Shown one piece after another: positions 1 through 6,100 of a stretch of 8,057 nucleotides of DNA. The stretch's first letter is position 1; the number at the start of each line of letters is the position of its first letter. Both the position numbers and the translations under genes were made by a program. The stretch is from Bdellovibrio sp. (GTDB lineage: Bacteria > Bdellovibrionota > Bdellovibrionia > Bdellovibrionales > Bdellovibrionaceae). The stretch covers positions 1 through 8,057 of the forward strand of contig JAGIAF010000159.1 of NCBI GenBank assembly GCA_017745015.1, in the 5' to 3' direction. Under the pieces are notes generated by a model, which worked only from the letters and a program-made list of their open reading frames with translations, had not been told where the DNA came from and did no database searches.

Positions 1-843
1 CGCATAGGGAGTCGTTTGATCGATTAAAATCAAGCTGACATCATCTTCGAGTTCACCGATGAAAGTTTCCTGGCCGTCATAGAATGAAATTTTGCTGTCC
101 TCGCCGAGAATTAAAGCCCCTTCTTTAATATCCAAAGGTGGCTTGTTGAAAGTACTCAGAGAAGCAGTGATAGCCATGCTCCGCGCTTCTTGCTTCAAAA
201 CTTCATTTTTTGTTCCTTTATATACATAGAAGAAGAGAGCTGCGCCAATGCCATAAGAACCTTGCTCTTGATAGGTTTCATCACAGGCTGGAAGTGAAAG
301 TTCCGACTGAGGGCCTTTTGCGCAATGAACATGGCTGTAGCCTTCAATATGCCTTGCTTCATGGAGTAGCAGACTTCCCAAAGTTAGCGGTGTACCTGCA
401 TTTTTTCTAATGGGGCAGAGATGCATTTTTCTTTCAGATACTTCGGATTTTGTAACATAAGCGCTAGCACCTTCTGCGCAGCTATCCATTGTGAGCGTTT
501 CCATTTGCATCAGCTGAATTCTTTTCGTCAGGAACGAAGCGGAGCCTTCTTTGCTGACCGGTGATTGAAATCTTGAAGGGATGTCCGTAAACCGTGGAAG
601 CTTGAACAAGAAATTGACCGCGCCAGCCCAACGTTTGAAATCATCTTTATCGCAGCGGTCTTGCTGATCAAAAGTTTTGACAACTTGACCATTGTCGTCC
701 TTCTGCTCCACACGGATCTTAGAAAGAATTAAATCGAAATCTTGTTGAGGAAGACAGTCCTCTTCTGCGGCAAACGCGAAAGAGGCTCCAAGCATCGCTG
801 TGGCAAAAGAGATCTTTAAAATAGATTTTGTCAGAGTGTTCAT
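1..843 (-). CDS. Secreted protein with metzincin-type zinc motif (partial)
   Basis: The reading frame is open from the ATG at 843 to the left edge of the window (281 residues seen; the C-terminus is missing). Residues 1-25 form a signal peptide with a hydrophobic core and an AFA|AEE cleavage site, so export across the inner membrane is expected. Residues 161-171 read HEARHIEGYSH, an exact match to HExxHxxGxxH, in which three histidines bind zinc and the glutamate is the catalytic base in metzincin proteases. Cysteines at 174 and 187 follow closely, and an aromatic-rich helix lies near 197-208. Met223 lies 52 residues past the motif and might act as a Met-turn, but that is a guess. The gene starts 11 nt after the stop of the upstream HEAT-like gene, with an AAGAGGT ribosome binding site overlapping that stop, so the two are probably co-transcribed. 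The substrate is unknown. It could also be a non-peptidase that keeps the zinc site. The existence of the gene is secure; its function is only suggested by the motif. Confidence 0.8.
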   Translation of the reverse strand, partial: MNTLTKSILKISFATAMLGASFAFAAEEDCLPQQDFDLILSKIRVEQKDDNGQVVKTFDQQDRCDKDDFKRWAGAVNFLFKLPRFTDIPSRFQSPVSKEGSASFLTKRIQLMQMETLTMDSCAEGASAYVTKSEVSERKMHLCPIRKNAGTPLTLGSLLLHEARHIEGYSHVHCAKGPQSELSLPACDETYQEQGSYGIGAALFFYVYKGTKNEVLKQEARSMAITASLSTFNKPPLDIKEGALILGEDSKISFYDGQETFIGELEDDVSLILIDQTTPYA

Positions 844-854
844 GCTTTTACCTC

Positions 855-1547
855 TTAAAGATTTTGTTTGATCATGGCATCCATGGCGCGAGAAAGTTTG
901 CCGGGCTTACCGGACTCAATGCCGCTGATGCTGATACGAGCCAGCAAGTTTAAAGTCGGATCTTTTTGAGTCGTCAGGGACTTTTTCATAATGTTGAGAA
1001 CTTCTCGCGAGTGAGCTGGCATCAGATCCAAGGTTTCCAAAGCCGTGATACGCAGGCTCACTTCAAATTCCTTCGTCATGGAGTTTTGTGTTGGAGCGAG
1101 AGGAGCAAGCGCAATGGCGCCAATTTCTTGAATGGCCGGAGCTCCAATCTTTGTTAGCAGAAACATCGAGGCACGACGGCGGATGCCCTCAAGATTTTGA
1201 TTCATCACTGCCAAACGCAGTTGTTCGCGTTCGTTGGCTGTAATATCTGTAACATCCAGAAGCTCTGGCGAAAGTTCCGTTTCAGGCTGACCCAAGGTTT
1301 TTGCGATCTGATTTACTTTGTGTTCAAGACGTGGAGTTGCGATTGAATTTGAAGCAGCCAATGTTGTCGTTGCGCCAACAGATGCCTGTTGCTGACTTGC
1401 GGGCTTTGTTTGGCGTGAAGTTGATGTCTCAGTGTGTCGCTCGGTTGATGGGGCAACAGAGTGGTCGTTAGGTGAGTGATTCATCCACCAAACACCAGCG
1501 ATCAAGAGTACCGGAACTAGCACTTGTAGCTTTCTACTCTGTAACAC
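855..1547 (-). CDS. Membrane-anchored protein with HEAT-like helical repeats
   Basis: I do not recognise a named family. I choose the GTG at 1547 (230 residues) over the in-frame TTG at 1553, because the AGGAGG at 1559-1554 touches that TTG but lies an ideal 6 nt before the GTG. Residues about 8-22 form one hydrophobic segment without a cleavage site, so the protein is probably a signal-anchored inner-membrane protein facing the periplasm. Residues about 24-75 are a low-complexity linker rich in Ser, Thr, Gln and Ala. From about 76 onward the sequence is helical, with three similar helix pairs beginning near 121 (GIRRRASMF), 163 (VSLRITALE) and 199 (LNLLARISI), resembling HEAT or armadillo repeats that bind partner proteins. 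The next gene, encoding the metzincin-like protein, follows after 11 nt, so a scaffold or partner role for that exported protein is a reasonable guess. The ribosome binding site sits in an inverted repeat (1556-1574). Confidence 0.75.
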   Translation of the reverse strand: MLQSRKLQVLVPVLLIAGVWWMNHSPNDHSVAPSTERHTETSTSRQTKPASQQQASVGATTTLAASNSIATPRLEHKVNQIAKTLGQPETELSPELLDVTDITANEREQLRLAVMNQNLEGIRRRASMFLLTKIGAPAIQEIGAIALAPLAPTQNSMTKEFEVSLRITALETLDLMPAHSREVLNIMKKSLTTQKDPTLNLLARISISGIESGKPGKLSRAMDAMIKQNL

Positions 1548-1555
1548 TCGCAACC

Positions 1556-1574
1556 TCCTAAGATTACATTAGGA
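1556..1574 (-). promoter_or_regulatory. Inverted repeat burying the ribosome binding site of the HEAT-like gene
   Basis: On the minus strand, TCCTAA and TTAGGA form a perfect 6-bp stem around a 7-nt loop. The 3' arm contains the first four bases of the AGGAGG ribosome binding site, and two G-U pairs can extend the stem over the rest. It could reduce translation until opened. The stem is short and AT-rich, so this may also be chance. Confidence 0.35.
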
Positions 1575-1623
1575 AAGTGCGAGAAATATACCGCGTAGGA
1601 AGCATCTAATGAGAGCTAAACGT

Positions 1624-1634
1624 ACACTGAGTGT
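1624..1634. repeat. 11-bp palindrome upstream of the HEAT-like gene
   Basis: ACACT-G-AGTGT is perfectly symmetrical. It lies 77 bp upstream of the GTG start at 1547, within the 157-bp gap between the two minus-strand genes, where a promoter is expected. It could be an operator half-site pair. It is too short to be certain. Confidence 0.25.
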
Positions 1635-1681
1635 CTATGAGTTTCCACGAGGACGAGAAGTGGCAACTTGATTTTATTACG

Positions 1682-1694
1682 TCTCAATTTGAGA
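1682..1694. repeat. 13-bp palindrome just downstream of the 65-residue gene
   Basis: TCTCAA-T-TTGAGA is a perfect 13-bp palindrome, 10 bp past the stop of the small exported protein and upstream of the HEAT-like operon. With one central base it suits a dimeric DNA-binding protein better than an RNA hairpin. No T-run follows on the minus strand, so a terminator is unlikely. Confidence 0.3.
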
Positions 1695-1704
1695 ATGAAG
1701 TTTT

Positions 1705-1902
1705 CTAGCCGAGGCGGCACTTCTCGTTAGCGAAAAATTTCGGTGCTTTGTTGAGAACCTTCGACATGCAAGGTCCTTCTGTCTGGATCGCGGTGGTTTC
1801 GATTTTTGGCTGTGTCAGCTCTGAATTTTCCATTGGGAGAAATGAAGATAAAGTACTGAAGAGTCCGAGAGTCGCTATGCTGAAAGCAATTCTTTTAATC
1901 AT
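1705..1902 (-). CDS. Small exported protein (65 residues), unknown function
   Basis: I do not recognise this protein. I prefer the ATG at 1902 over the one at 1923: an AAGGA lies 8 nt upstream (1915-1911), and the protein then begins with MIKR followed by a classic hydrophobic signal segment (residues about 4-19, ending near LSS). The remaining roughly 40 residues are polar and contain two cysteines (in GPC and EKC) that could form a single disulfide bond once exported. A GATAAT box on the minus strand at 1946-1941 is a possible -10 element, with a poor -35. The strong hairpin at 2002-2028 separates it from the gene to its right, so it is probably its own transcript or is read with the HEAT-like operon. 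The clear signal peptide and ribosome binding site argue that it is real, but so short a gene could be spurious. Confidence 0.55.
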   Translation of the reverse strand: MIKRIAFSIATLGLFSTLSSFLPMENSELTQPKIETTAIQTEGPCMSKVLNKAPKFFANEKCRLG

Positions 1903-1957
1903 CGTTTCTGTCCTTAATCCCATTACTAACCGCTATCTAAATTATCGACGAAAAAAT

Positions 1958-1975
1958 GAAGAATTCCATTTCTTC
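1958..1975. repeat. Inverted repeat near the possible promoter of the small exported protein
   Basis: GAAGAA and TTCTTC (6 bp) flank a 6-nt spacer TTCCAT. The repeat lies just upstream of the candidate GATAAT box (1946-1941), roughly where a -35 element would be. A regulator-binding site is possible. The sequence is simple and may be chance. Confidence 0.2.
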
Positions 1976-2001
1976 TTTCGGATGATCTCAACTTGAAACA
2001 G

Positions 2002-2028
2002 AAACGGCACCGGAAGAGGGTGCCGTTT
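2002..2028 (-). terminator. Hairpin terminator after the six-cysteine protein gene
   Basis: AAACGGCACC and GGTGCCGTTT form a perfect 10-bp stem around a 7-nt loop, 10 bp beyond the stop codon at 2039. On the minus strand the stem ends in TTT and is followed by CTGTTT, a moderate U-rich tail. It fits a Rho-independent terminator closing the leftward unit that ends with the six-cysteine protein. Confidence 0.75.
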
Positions 2029-2038
2029 GCCAAATTAC

Positions 2039-2521
2039 TTATTTTCTTACACAAGCTTCGATGTCCTTGCTTTCCGTATGAATAGGACGCTCTTTACGCC
2101 AGTCCGCGGCTTCGTAAGTGAACTGCGTGTAGTCTGTTGGATAGGCTGCTGTTTGCATTGCCGATTTCATGCAGCGTGGACGTGTTGAATCGGAGTGATT
2201 CCATTTCAAGCACACTTCTTTTTGATAGAAGCGAGAGACTGTGATGACTTTTGCAGGTACCTTGTGAACTTTGCGACCGATGCAGATCTCTTTAGGATAT
2301 TTTGAATCGCTGTAGTCCATGCGTTTTTCACGACAGGTTTCAACAATGTGTTTTGCGACGAACACGCGGAACGTATCGTTTGCATGATCGACGCAGATTT
2401 GGCCCCGGGTCACAAGGCCGCTTTTAGGAACATAAGGATTCGTCGTGCGATTCAAATACGTTTCGCCATAGGCGTGAGCGAACAGTGGCAGGAATAAAGC
2501 CAAAGACAACAATGCTTTCAT
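2039..2521 (-). CDS. Secreted six-cysteine protein, unknown function
   Basis: A 160-residue protein with a textbook signal peptide (residues 1-17, MKALLS... ending AHA before YGE). The mature part has six cysteines, at 43, 63, 80, 104, 117 and 157, an even number that suits three disulfide bonds in the periplasm or outside the cell. It is basic and rich in Lys, Arg and Tyr. I do not recognise the family. The start is secure: AAGGAGA lies upstream with good spacing. The gene begins 54 nt after the stop of the flavin oxidoreductase with no terminator between them, so read-through from that gene is possible. It ends at the strong hairpin at 2002-2028. The ribosome binding site (2526-2533 as ATCTCCTT on the plus strand) can pair with an AT-rich segment at 2554-2561, a weaker case of the sequestration seen at other genes here. 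Confidence 0.8.
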   Translation of the reverse strand: MKALLSLALFLPLFAHAYGETYLNRTTNPYVPKSGLVTRGQICVDHANDTFRVFVAKHIVETCREKRMDYSDSKYPKEICIGRKVHKVPAKVITVSRFYQKEVCLKWNHSDSTRPRCMKSAMQTAAYPTDYTQFTYEAADWRKERPIHTESKDIEACVRK

Positions 2522-2575
2522 CGAAATCTCCTTAAGTTTTTATTTAGAACTAAAAGGAAATTCCAAAGAGATCAA

Positions 2576-3622
2576 TTAGCGTTGCGTCAGGAGTTTTTCC
2601 TTCACCATCGGTACGACTTTGGCTCCGTAAAGCTCTATACAGCTCATAAGATTCTCGTGAGGCAAAGTTCCCAAGCTGTACTTCAAGTCAAAACGCGAAA
2701 GACCCAAAGTTTCTACCGCATTTGCAATCTTCGTTGCTACAGTTTCAGGTGAGCCGACAAAAAGTGATCCGTTAGGTCCCGCCATGTAGTTGAATTGATC
2801 ACGAGTCAGCGGTGGCCAGCCACGCTCTTTGCCAATGCGATCACTCATGGCGCGATAGTGAGGCCAGATGGTGTCGCGAGCTTTCTCGTCTGTTTCGGCG
2901 ACATAACCAGGTGAGTGGACTCCCACGGGTTGGGATTTATGACCGTACTGACCCAAAGCTTTATAGTAAGCTTGCACGAAGGGTTTAAAGCCTTTGAACT
3001 CGCCACCGATAATTGCCAACATCATCGGAAAACCATAGTGCGCAGCACGCACCACAGATTGCGGAGTGCCACCAACACCAAGCCAAGTGAAAAGGGGACC
3101 ATTCTCTGTAGGTGGAAAAACTTTTTGATCGGTCAGTGAAGGACGAGTATTGCCAGACCAAGTGACAGGTTTTCCTTTAATCACTTCTGCATAGAGATCA
3201 AGTTTCTCATTAAAGAGTTCTTCGTACTGTTCAAGGTCAAAACCAAAAAGAGGGAAGGATTCGATGAAGGAACCGCGACCTAAGATCACTTCGGCTCGGC
3301 CGTTTGAGAGAGCGTTCAGAGTCGAAAATCTTTGAAATACCCGAATCGGATCATCGGAACTTAGAACGGTAACTGCGGATCCCAAATGGATTTTTGTCGT
3401 CTTGGAAGCAATCGCTGCCAGCACTACTTCCGGAGACGATACGGCAAAGTCCTCACGGTGATGTTCACCGATGCCAAAGAAATTCAATCCGTGCTTATCT
3501 GCAAGAACGGCCTCTGCGACGATATTGCGAAGAACTTGCGCATGACTAAGGGGCTTATCGTCTGCACCGTATGTGACGTCACCAAAAGTATCAAGCCCCA
3601 TCTGCAATGATGTTCCGTTCAT
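2576..3622 (-). CDS. LLM-class (luciferase-like) flavin-dependent oxidoreductase
   Basis: A 348-residue protein of the bacterial luciferase-like monooxygenase family, (beta/alpha)8-barrel enzymes that use reduced flavin (FMN or F420) to oxidise small organic molecules in the cytoplasm. Supporting motifs are the GEHHREDFAVSSPE segment near residues 52-65, the strand IHLGSAVTVLSSDDP (78-92), the loop RVFQRFSTLNALSNGRAEVILGRG split over 94-117, and a C-terminal VGSPETVATKIA (289-300), all typical of the family. Length is normal. Start choice: an ATG at 3643 is in frame, but GGAGG lies 7 nt before the ATG at 3622 and none precedes 3643. The substrate cannot be told from sequence. The LysM gene ends 27 nt upstream on the same strand, so the two are probably co-transcribed, though no functional link is evident. 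The start codon and ribosome binding site sit inside a 25-bp imperfect palindrome. Confidence 0.93.
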   Translation of the reverse strand: MNGTSLQMGLDTFGDVTYGADDKPLSHAQVLRNIVAEAVLADKHGLNFFGIGEHHREDFAVSSPEVVLAAIASKTTKIHLGSAVTVLSSDDPIRVFQRFSTLNALSNGRAEVILGRGSFIESFPLFGFDLEQYEELFNEKLDLYAEVIKGKPVTWSGNTRPSLTDQKVFPPTENGPLFTWLGVGGTPQSVVRAAHYGFPMMLAIIGGEFKGFKPFVQAYYKALGQYGHKSQPVGVHSPGYVAETDEKARDTIWPHYRAMSDRIGKERGWPPLTRDQFNYMAGPNGSLFVGSPETVATKIANAVETLGLSRFDLKYSLGTLPHENLMSCIELYGAKVVPMVKEKLLTQR

Positions 3623-3644
3623 GGAAACCTCCGAGGAATCCATG
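3620..3644 (-). promoter_or_regulatory. 25-bp imperfect palindrome over start codon and ribosome binding site
   Basis: Read on the minus strand: CATGGA, TT, CCT, CGG, AGG, TT, TCCATG. The outer arms pair over 6 bp and the inner arms over 3 bp, with a UU/UU internal loop and a 3-nt loop. The GGAGG ribosome binding site is in the inner part and the AUG at 3622 is in the outer stem. If folded, the start site of the oxidoreductase gene would be hidden. The upstream in-frame ATG (3643) lies in the other arm, so part of the symmetry may also reflect the repeated ATG context. Confidence 0.4.
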
Positions 3645-3649
3645 CTAAC

Positions 3650-4009
3650 CTACGGACGCGGACTTTGAGAAGCCGTTTGCTGACGAGATGATCCAGAAGG
3701 AGGAATTTTTAAATTCTGTCCTGGTTTAATTTTATTCGGATCCGAAAGTATGTCGCGGTTGGCTTCAAAGATCGCTTCATACTTGCTCGAGTCTCCATAA
3801 AATTGTTTAGATATTTTTGAAAGCGTGTCGCCAGGTTTCACCGTATATGTTTGGAACGCATCTTTACTGCTAACTGATGAAGCGTTGCTTGGTGTTGGAG
3901 GAGATTGTTGCAGTGGAGTTGCCGAAGCCGCAGTTTGGTTTGAAGTTTTCTCATCTTTTTTGCCATAGAGTTTCTCGGCACCATCTTTAATGAAATCAAA
4001 TAAACCCAT
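3650..4009 (-). CDS. LysM protein with Kbp (YgaU)-like N-terminus, lacking a BON domain
   Basis: A 119-residue protein. Residues 1-15 (MGLFDFIKDGAEKLY) resemble the start of E. coli Kbp/YgaU as I recall it. Residues about 54-102 form a C-terminal LysM domain (YTVKPGDTLSKIS, then FEANRDIL, then KIKPGQNLKIP), again very close to Kbp. LysM domains bind peptidoglycan or related glycans. Kbp carries a BON domain between these parts and binds potassium in the cytoplasm; here that domain is replaced by about 35 residues rich in Ser, Thr, Pro and Gln. There is no signal peptide, as in Kbp. The start is secure, with GGGAGG 5 nt before the ATG. The oxidoreductase gene follows after 27 nt. A TATGAT at 4087-4082 on the minus strand is a possible -10 element. 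Potassium sensing seems unlikely without the BON domain, so the role is open. Confidence 0.88.
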   Translation of the reverse strand: MGLFDFIKDGAEKLYGKKDEKTSNQTAASATPLQQSPPTPSNASSVSSKDAFQTYTVKPGDTLSKISKQFYGDSSKYEAIFEANRDILSDPNKIKPGQNLKIPPSGSSRQQTASQSPRP

Positions 4010-4091
4010 AAAAACCTCCCAGATGATTGTTCGCTTTCAGGCTAAATCTGCTCTGGATGAATTCAAGGCTAGCTGTAGGTAATCATAGTTT

Positions 4092-4251
4092 GCGCTGGAC
4101 CTCTGCCGGGAGTTCGGCAGCTACCGAGGGACCGACAGGCTAGGTTGCCGGGATCTCGGCAAGGGATGTCTCAAATCGATTTAAGAGGGCTTTCAGACAC
4201 AGAAACCTTGGCATCTCCCGTGCTTTATTAGTTTGGCAAGAAACGGGAGGT
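4092..4251 (+). promoter_or_regulatory. Structured leader of the methyltransferase gene; candidate riboswitch or CsrA target
   Basis: This non-coding stretch contains two copies of one hairpin design. The first is CTGCCG-GGAGTT-CGGCAG (4103-4120). The second is TTGCCG-GGATCT-CGGCAA (4145-4162). Each has a 6-bp stem, and GACA (4134-4137) can pair with TGTC (4167-4170) as an outer stem of the second. Downstream, ATCTCCCGT (4213-4221) pairs with ACGGGAGGT (4243-4251), nine pairs with one G-U, fully burying the GGGAGG ribosome binding site. Alternative pairings exist: CGGGAG in the first hairpin (4107-4112) matches CTCCCG of the blocking strand, and TTGCC of the second (4145-4149) matches GGCAA in the loop of the last hairpin (4235-4239). 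Switching between these would control translation. I do not recognise it as a known riboswitch class. The structure is read by eye and not computed. Confidence 0.5.
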
Positions 4252-4256
4252 TGCTC

Positions 4257-5000
4257 ATGAAAGCACAATATCACACATTCATTAATAATAACGAAGTTAC
4301 GGGTCACCAAACATTCAACAACATCTTGGCATTGAACGGTCTGTGCGAACGTGATTCCGTCAGACACTTGCAAGTTGTTGTGAAAGAAATGTTTCCACAA
4401 ACTCTGGGCATGAAAGCTTTGGATTTGGGAGCGGGTCGCGGTGTCAACGCAATGACATTGGCTGAACTTGGTTTCAATGTTGTTGCCTACGACATGCATC
4501 GCAATTCAATTTCTGTTCTGCAGAAAATCGCAATGAGACAAGAATTGAACATCTCTTTCGGCATGGGCGGAATCTTGCAAATCGAATCTTTGAATGAACA
4601 ATTCGATTTGATTCACGATAGCGAGTGTTTAACTAAAATTGTGGCAGGGAATGAACGTGCACGTTTCTTGGAAAGTGTTAAACACACACTTTCTCCAGAA
4701 GGCAAATTCGTAATGACTGCGGCAGTGCAAAGCACTCAGTACGATCCAGCTGAAAGTTTCGAATCTGTTCGCTTGGATGAAAATAACATCTTGTGGAGAG
4801 AAACTCCATGCTGTGACATCCCTGGGGTTGTTGAGCATGACGGCAAATTCTGGACAGCACAAAAACGTGTGATGCCTGCAGAAGTTCTTCGCCAAGAACT
4901 TAAAAATGCCGGCTTCACGATCTTAGCTGAAGAGCTTGAGATCATTCCTGACAGCCCGGCCCAATTACGTCTTGTGCTAACTAGCGCCGAAGGGTGCTAG
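4257..5000 (+). CDS. Class I SAM-dependent methyltransferase
   Basis: A 247-residue cytoplasmic protein with a Rossmann-like methyltransferase fold. Motif I, the SAM-binding glycine loop, is ALDLGAGRG at 54-62. The acidic residue ending strand 2, which usually holds the SAM ribose, is D79 in VVAYDMH. FDLIHDSECL (116-125) corresponds to the strand-4 region and LSPEGKFVMT (145-154) to the strand-5 region. The C-terminal part (about 160-247) with CC at 185-186 probably forms the substrate site. The acceptor cannot be inferred. It broadly resembles small-molecule methyltransferases such as the tellurite/thiopurine type, but this is only a resemblance. Start choice: ATG at 4257 has GGGAGG 6 nt upstream; the in-frame TTG at 4233 has none and would cut into the leader hairpin. 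A lipoprotein gene follows 14 nt after the stop, suggesting an operon. The leader suggests translational control. Confidence 0.9.
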   Translation: MKAQYHTFINNNEVTGHQTFNNILALNGLCERDSVRHLQVVVKEMFPQTLGMKALDLGAGRGVNAMTLAELGFNVVAYDMHRNSISVLQKIAMRQELNISFGMGGILQIESLNEQFDLIHDSECLTKIVAGNERARFLESVKHTLSPEGKFVMTAAVQSTQYDPAESFESVRLDENNILWRETPCCDIPGVVEHDGKFWTAQKRVMPAEVLRQELKNAGFTILAEELEIIPDSPAQLRLVLTSAEGC

Positions 5001-5014
5001 TATTGGGGTTCACC

Positions 5015-6100
5015 ATGAAATCACTTATTGTTCTTAGTTCGCTTGCACTTGCACTGATCGGTTGTTCTAAAGGTTCTGGCGGTGGAGGTTATTCTCCGTC
5101 TCCTGGTCCAACACCCACGCCCGTGGCGGCGGCGCAGTTTGCGTATGTTTTAAATACTGGAGACAACTCGATCAGTTCATTTGCGATCGGTGCTGATGGC
5201 AATTTGATTTCTTTTGCCGTGGATGTGGCCACTGGAGATTTTCCGAAGTCAATGGTGATGGATAAAGTGCGTGACGTACTTTATGTAGGAAATTTGGGAA
5301 GCGGTTCGATCTCGCAATACAAAATAAATTCCGATGGCTCTTTGACGGGGCTTGGGGAAATTGCAACCGGAGGAATGGCAGAGAATTTGGTGATCTCTCC
5401 TGATCATCGCTTTGTGTATTCCATGCCGGGAGCTGACGATACGATCAATCAATTCGCTATTGGAGATGACGGCGTTTTGACTCATGTGGCGGATGTTCCA
5501 GCAGTGGCGGGGGCGACGGGAATGGCCTTCTCTTCTGATGGGGTTTTCGCTTATATCATCAGTTTGGATATCACTGAGATATCGCAGTTTGCGATGAATG
5601 GAGATGGATCTCTGACATCATTGTCACCACGGACGGTGGCATCCAGTGGATGTCCTGAAGGACCCGTTGCGACTCGTAAGGCTGCTAACGGCACTGATAA
5701 TGTTTATGTTTTGAGTTGCAGCACCGATGAAGTCGAAGTTTTCAAAGTTAACCCTGGGGGACAGTTGAGTTCACAGCAGGTTGTGAAAACGGGTATCTTA
5801 CCGGTGGCGATGAGTTTCGCGGGATCTAGTTTGTATGTTGTGAATATCGGCGATAGCAATGTTTCAATGTTCTCGGTTTTGAATGACGGAAAATTGGCGG
5901 CGTTACCTCAGCCAACTGTAAGGGCGGGAGTACAACCTGAAAGTTTGGCGGTGGATTCCGTGGGTAACGTGGCTTACGTGCTGGATTTCGTCGATGATAA
6001 GATCTTGCCGTACTCAGTGAATCCTTCCCGAGAGCTGGTGCCTGCGTCTTTGACGCCGACATCTTCGAAAGTAATGCCGAGCCGAATTTTACTTAAGTAA
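5015..6100 (+). CDS. Seven-bladed beta-propeller lipoprotein (lactonase/YncE-like)
   Basis: A 361-residue lipoprotein. Residues 1-17 are a type II signal peptide with lipobox LIGC (cysteine 17). Ser at +2 suggests sorting to the outer membrane. A Gly/Ser/Pro/Thr linker (about 18-38) follows. The rest consists of seven clear repeats of about 46 residues, each with a YV-type strand, an IS-x-F/Y strand and a DG-x-L turn. The repeats begin near 43, 89, 134, 179, 230, 273 and 320, so they make a complete seven-bladed propeller like the 6-phosphogluconolactonase/YncE group. I see no basis to assign catalysis; a binding or scaffold role at the envelope is equally likely. The ATG at 5015 is chosen over a GTG at 4994, which overlaps the methyltransferase gene and would put seven residues before the signal peptide. 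Its ribosome binding site (GGGG, 6 nt upstream) is weak, consistent with coupling to the preceding gene. The last 12 nt overlap the convergent YkgJ-type gene. Confidence 0.9.
   Translation: MKSLIVLSSLALALIGCSKGSGGGGYSPSPGPTPTPVAAAQFAYVLNTGDNSISSFAIGADGNLISFAVDVATGDFPKSMVMDKVRDVLYVGNLGSGSISQYKINSDGSLTGLGEIATGGMAENLVISPDHRFVYSMPGADDTINQFAIGDDGVLTHVADVPAVAGATGMAFSSDGVFAYIISLDITEISQFAMNGDGSLTSLSPRTVASSGCPEGPVATRKAANGTDNVYVLSCSTDEVEVFKVNPGGQLSSQQVVKTGILPVAMSFAGSSLYVVNIGDSNVSMFSVLNDGKLAALPQPTVRAGVQPESLAVDSVGNVAYVLDFVDDKILPYSVNPSRELVPASLTPTSSKVMPSRILLK

Noticed and set aside
3623..3643. ATG at 3643 as the oxidoreductase start
   Set aside because: No ribosome binding site, and it would include the GGAGG used for the ATG at 3622 as coding sequence.
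4103..4162. Guanidine-II (mini-ykkC) riboswitch, because it also has two tandem small hairpins
   Set aside because: That class needs ACGR loops; here the loops are GGAGTT and GGATCT.
4092..4170. Known SAM or SAH riboswitch ahead of a methyltransferase
   Set aside because: The conserved core sequences of those classes, as I know them, are not present on the plus strand.
4233..4256. TTG at 4233 as the methyltransferase start
   Set aside because: No ribosome binding site before it, while the ATG at 4257 has GGGAGG at ideal spacing.
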